NCBI GenBank assembly: GCA_027486755.1
Contig: JAIXOM010000041.1
Location: 1-64,000 of the forward strand
Length of the DNA: 64,000 nt
DNA from: Comamonadaceae bacterium
GTDB taxonomy: Bacteria > Pseudomonadota > Gammaproteobacteria > Burkholderiales > Burkholderiaceae_C
Direction: 5' to 3'
Shown: positions 63,699-64,000 of the stretch, one piece after another
Layout: every line of letters starts with the position of its first letter
How positions within the stretch are numbered: position 1 is the stretch's first letter
Translations under genes and position numbers: made by a program
Notes under the pieces: generated by a model
Seen by the model: the letters and a program-made list of their open reading frames with translations, nothing else
Told to the model about the DNA's origin: nothing
Databases searched by the model: none

Positions 63699-64000
63699 AT
63701 GTATCTGACTGTTATTGCTTGGCTTTATGTGGTACTGATGATGAGCGCCGCCGAAGCAGCAAGCCCGCAAGGCACCGTGCTCGGCGCCATCACCACCTTC
63801 ATCCTGTACGGCCTGCTGCCCCTGAGCATCCTCATCTACATCATGGGCACACCCGCTCGCAGGCGCGCGCGCAAGGCCGAGGAGGCCCGGCAAGCGCAGC
63901 TGGCCCAGGCCGAAGGCTCAGACCAGCCAGATGCAGGCGGCCATGCGTCCGCCGGTCTCACCGGGCAGGGCACCGGGCCGGGCACTGCTGCGACGGTGCG
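63699..64000 (+). CDS. Small membrane protein, C-terminus cut by window edge
   Basis: An open frame of 100 codons from ATG to the window end, so absent from the ORF track. It has two hydrophobic segments (MYLTVIAWLYVVLMMSAAEA; ITTFILYGLLPLSILIYIMG), a basic stop-transfer stretch ARRRARKAEEAR, and then a Gln/Gly/Ala-rich tail. Proteins like this are frequent beside phaC in this family of bacteria but are uncharacterised. Confidence 0.65.
   Translation, partial: MYLTVIAWLYVVLMMSAAEAASPQGTVLGAITTFILYGLLPLSILIYIMGTPARRRARKAEEARQAQLAQAEGSDQPDAGGHASAGLTGQGTGPGTAATV

Overview
The window looks like a chromosomal segment of a high-GC betaproteobacterium of the order Burkholderiales, most likely Comamonadaceae. 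The basis is gene content and order: rpsO-pnp-qor-tpiA-secG-tRNA-Leu-nuoABCDEF, a phaCAB operon, a long Burkholderiales-type Ppx, and type B L31 next to rho. I could not run a search, so the genus is open. Most of the window is ordinary core genome, tightly packed and largely on the minus strand. I see no CRISPR array, prophage, insertion sequence or rRNA.

Layout. 1-11.1 kb: complex I genes nuoF(partial)-E-D-C-B-A, tRNA-Leu(GAG), secG, tpiA, a quinone oxidoreductase, pnp and rpsO, all minus strand. 9.9-13.4 kb: tsaD followed by an orphan periplasmic binding protein and an aminotransferase. 13.6-17.9 kb: cobA, rnhA, a methyltransferase and mltD; the last three keep the E. coli order but gloB is missing. 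17.9-22.6 kb: a Tat-type binding protein, then the dnaX-ebfC-recR-MAPEG operon and the 4.5S RNA gene. 22.9-27.2 kb: a two-subunit molybdenum hydroxylase and a flavoprotein. 27.3-38.7 kb: an AddAB-type helicase/nuclease pair, trxA, rho, rpmE2, a membrane protein and a MATE transporter.

38.7-50.2 kb is a phosphate and polyphosphate block: pstSCAB-phoU-phoB-phoR on the minus strand; ppx divergent from pstS with PhoB-box-like repeats on both sides; an unusual small protein with an Ala/Lys/Pro-rich tail and a ribbon-helix-helix-like domain; then sixA and ppk1. 50.2-53.8 kb holds an acyltransferase-like gene, an MFS transporter and dusA. 53.9-59.7 kb is an arsenic-related module: arsJ, its partner GAPDH, a 56-codon ORF and arsS, with an MTA-phosphorylase-like gene and a zinc alcohol dehydrogenase divergent from arsS. 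59.7-63.5 kb is the polyhydroxybutyrate operon phaC-phaA-phaB, followed by the start of a small membrane protein that runs off the end.

The observations I rate highest are: a complete programmed -1 frameshift signal in dnaX; four GTCA units in 11-bp phase in front of ppx opposite a PhoB box for pstS; the tailed RHH-like protein between ppx and ppk1 with a perfect 27-bp palindrome in its promoter; the arsJ/gapdh/arsS/phosphorylase/dehydrogenase neighbourhood; and a C-rich pyrimidine tract in the rho leader. All motif readings were done by eye. No alignment, profile search or folding program was run.
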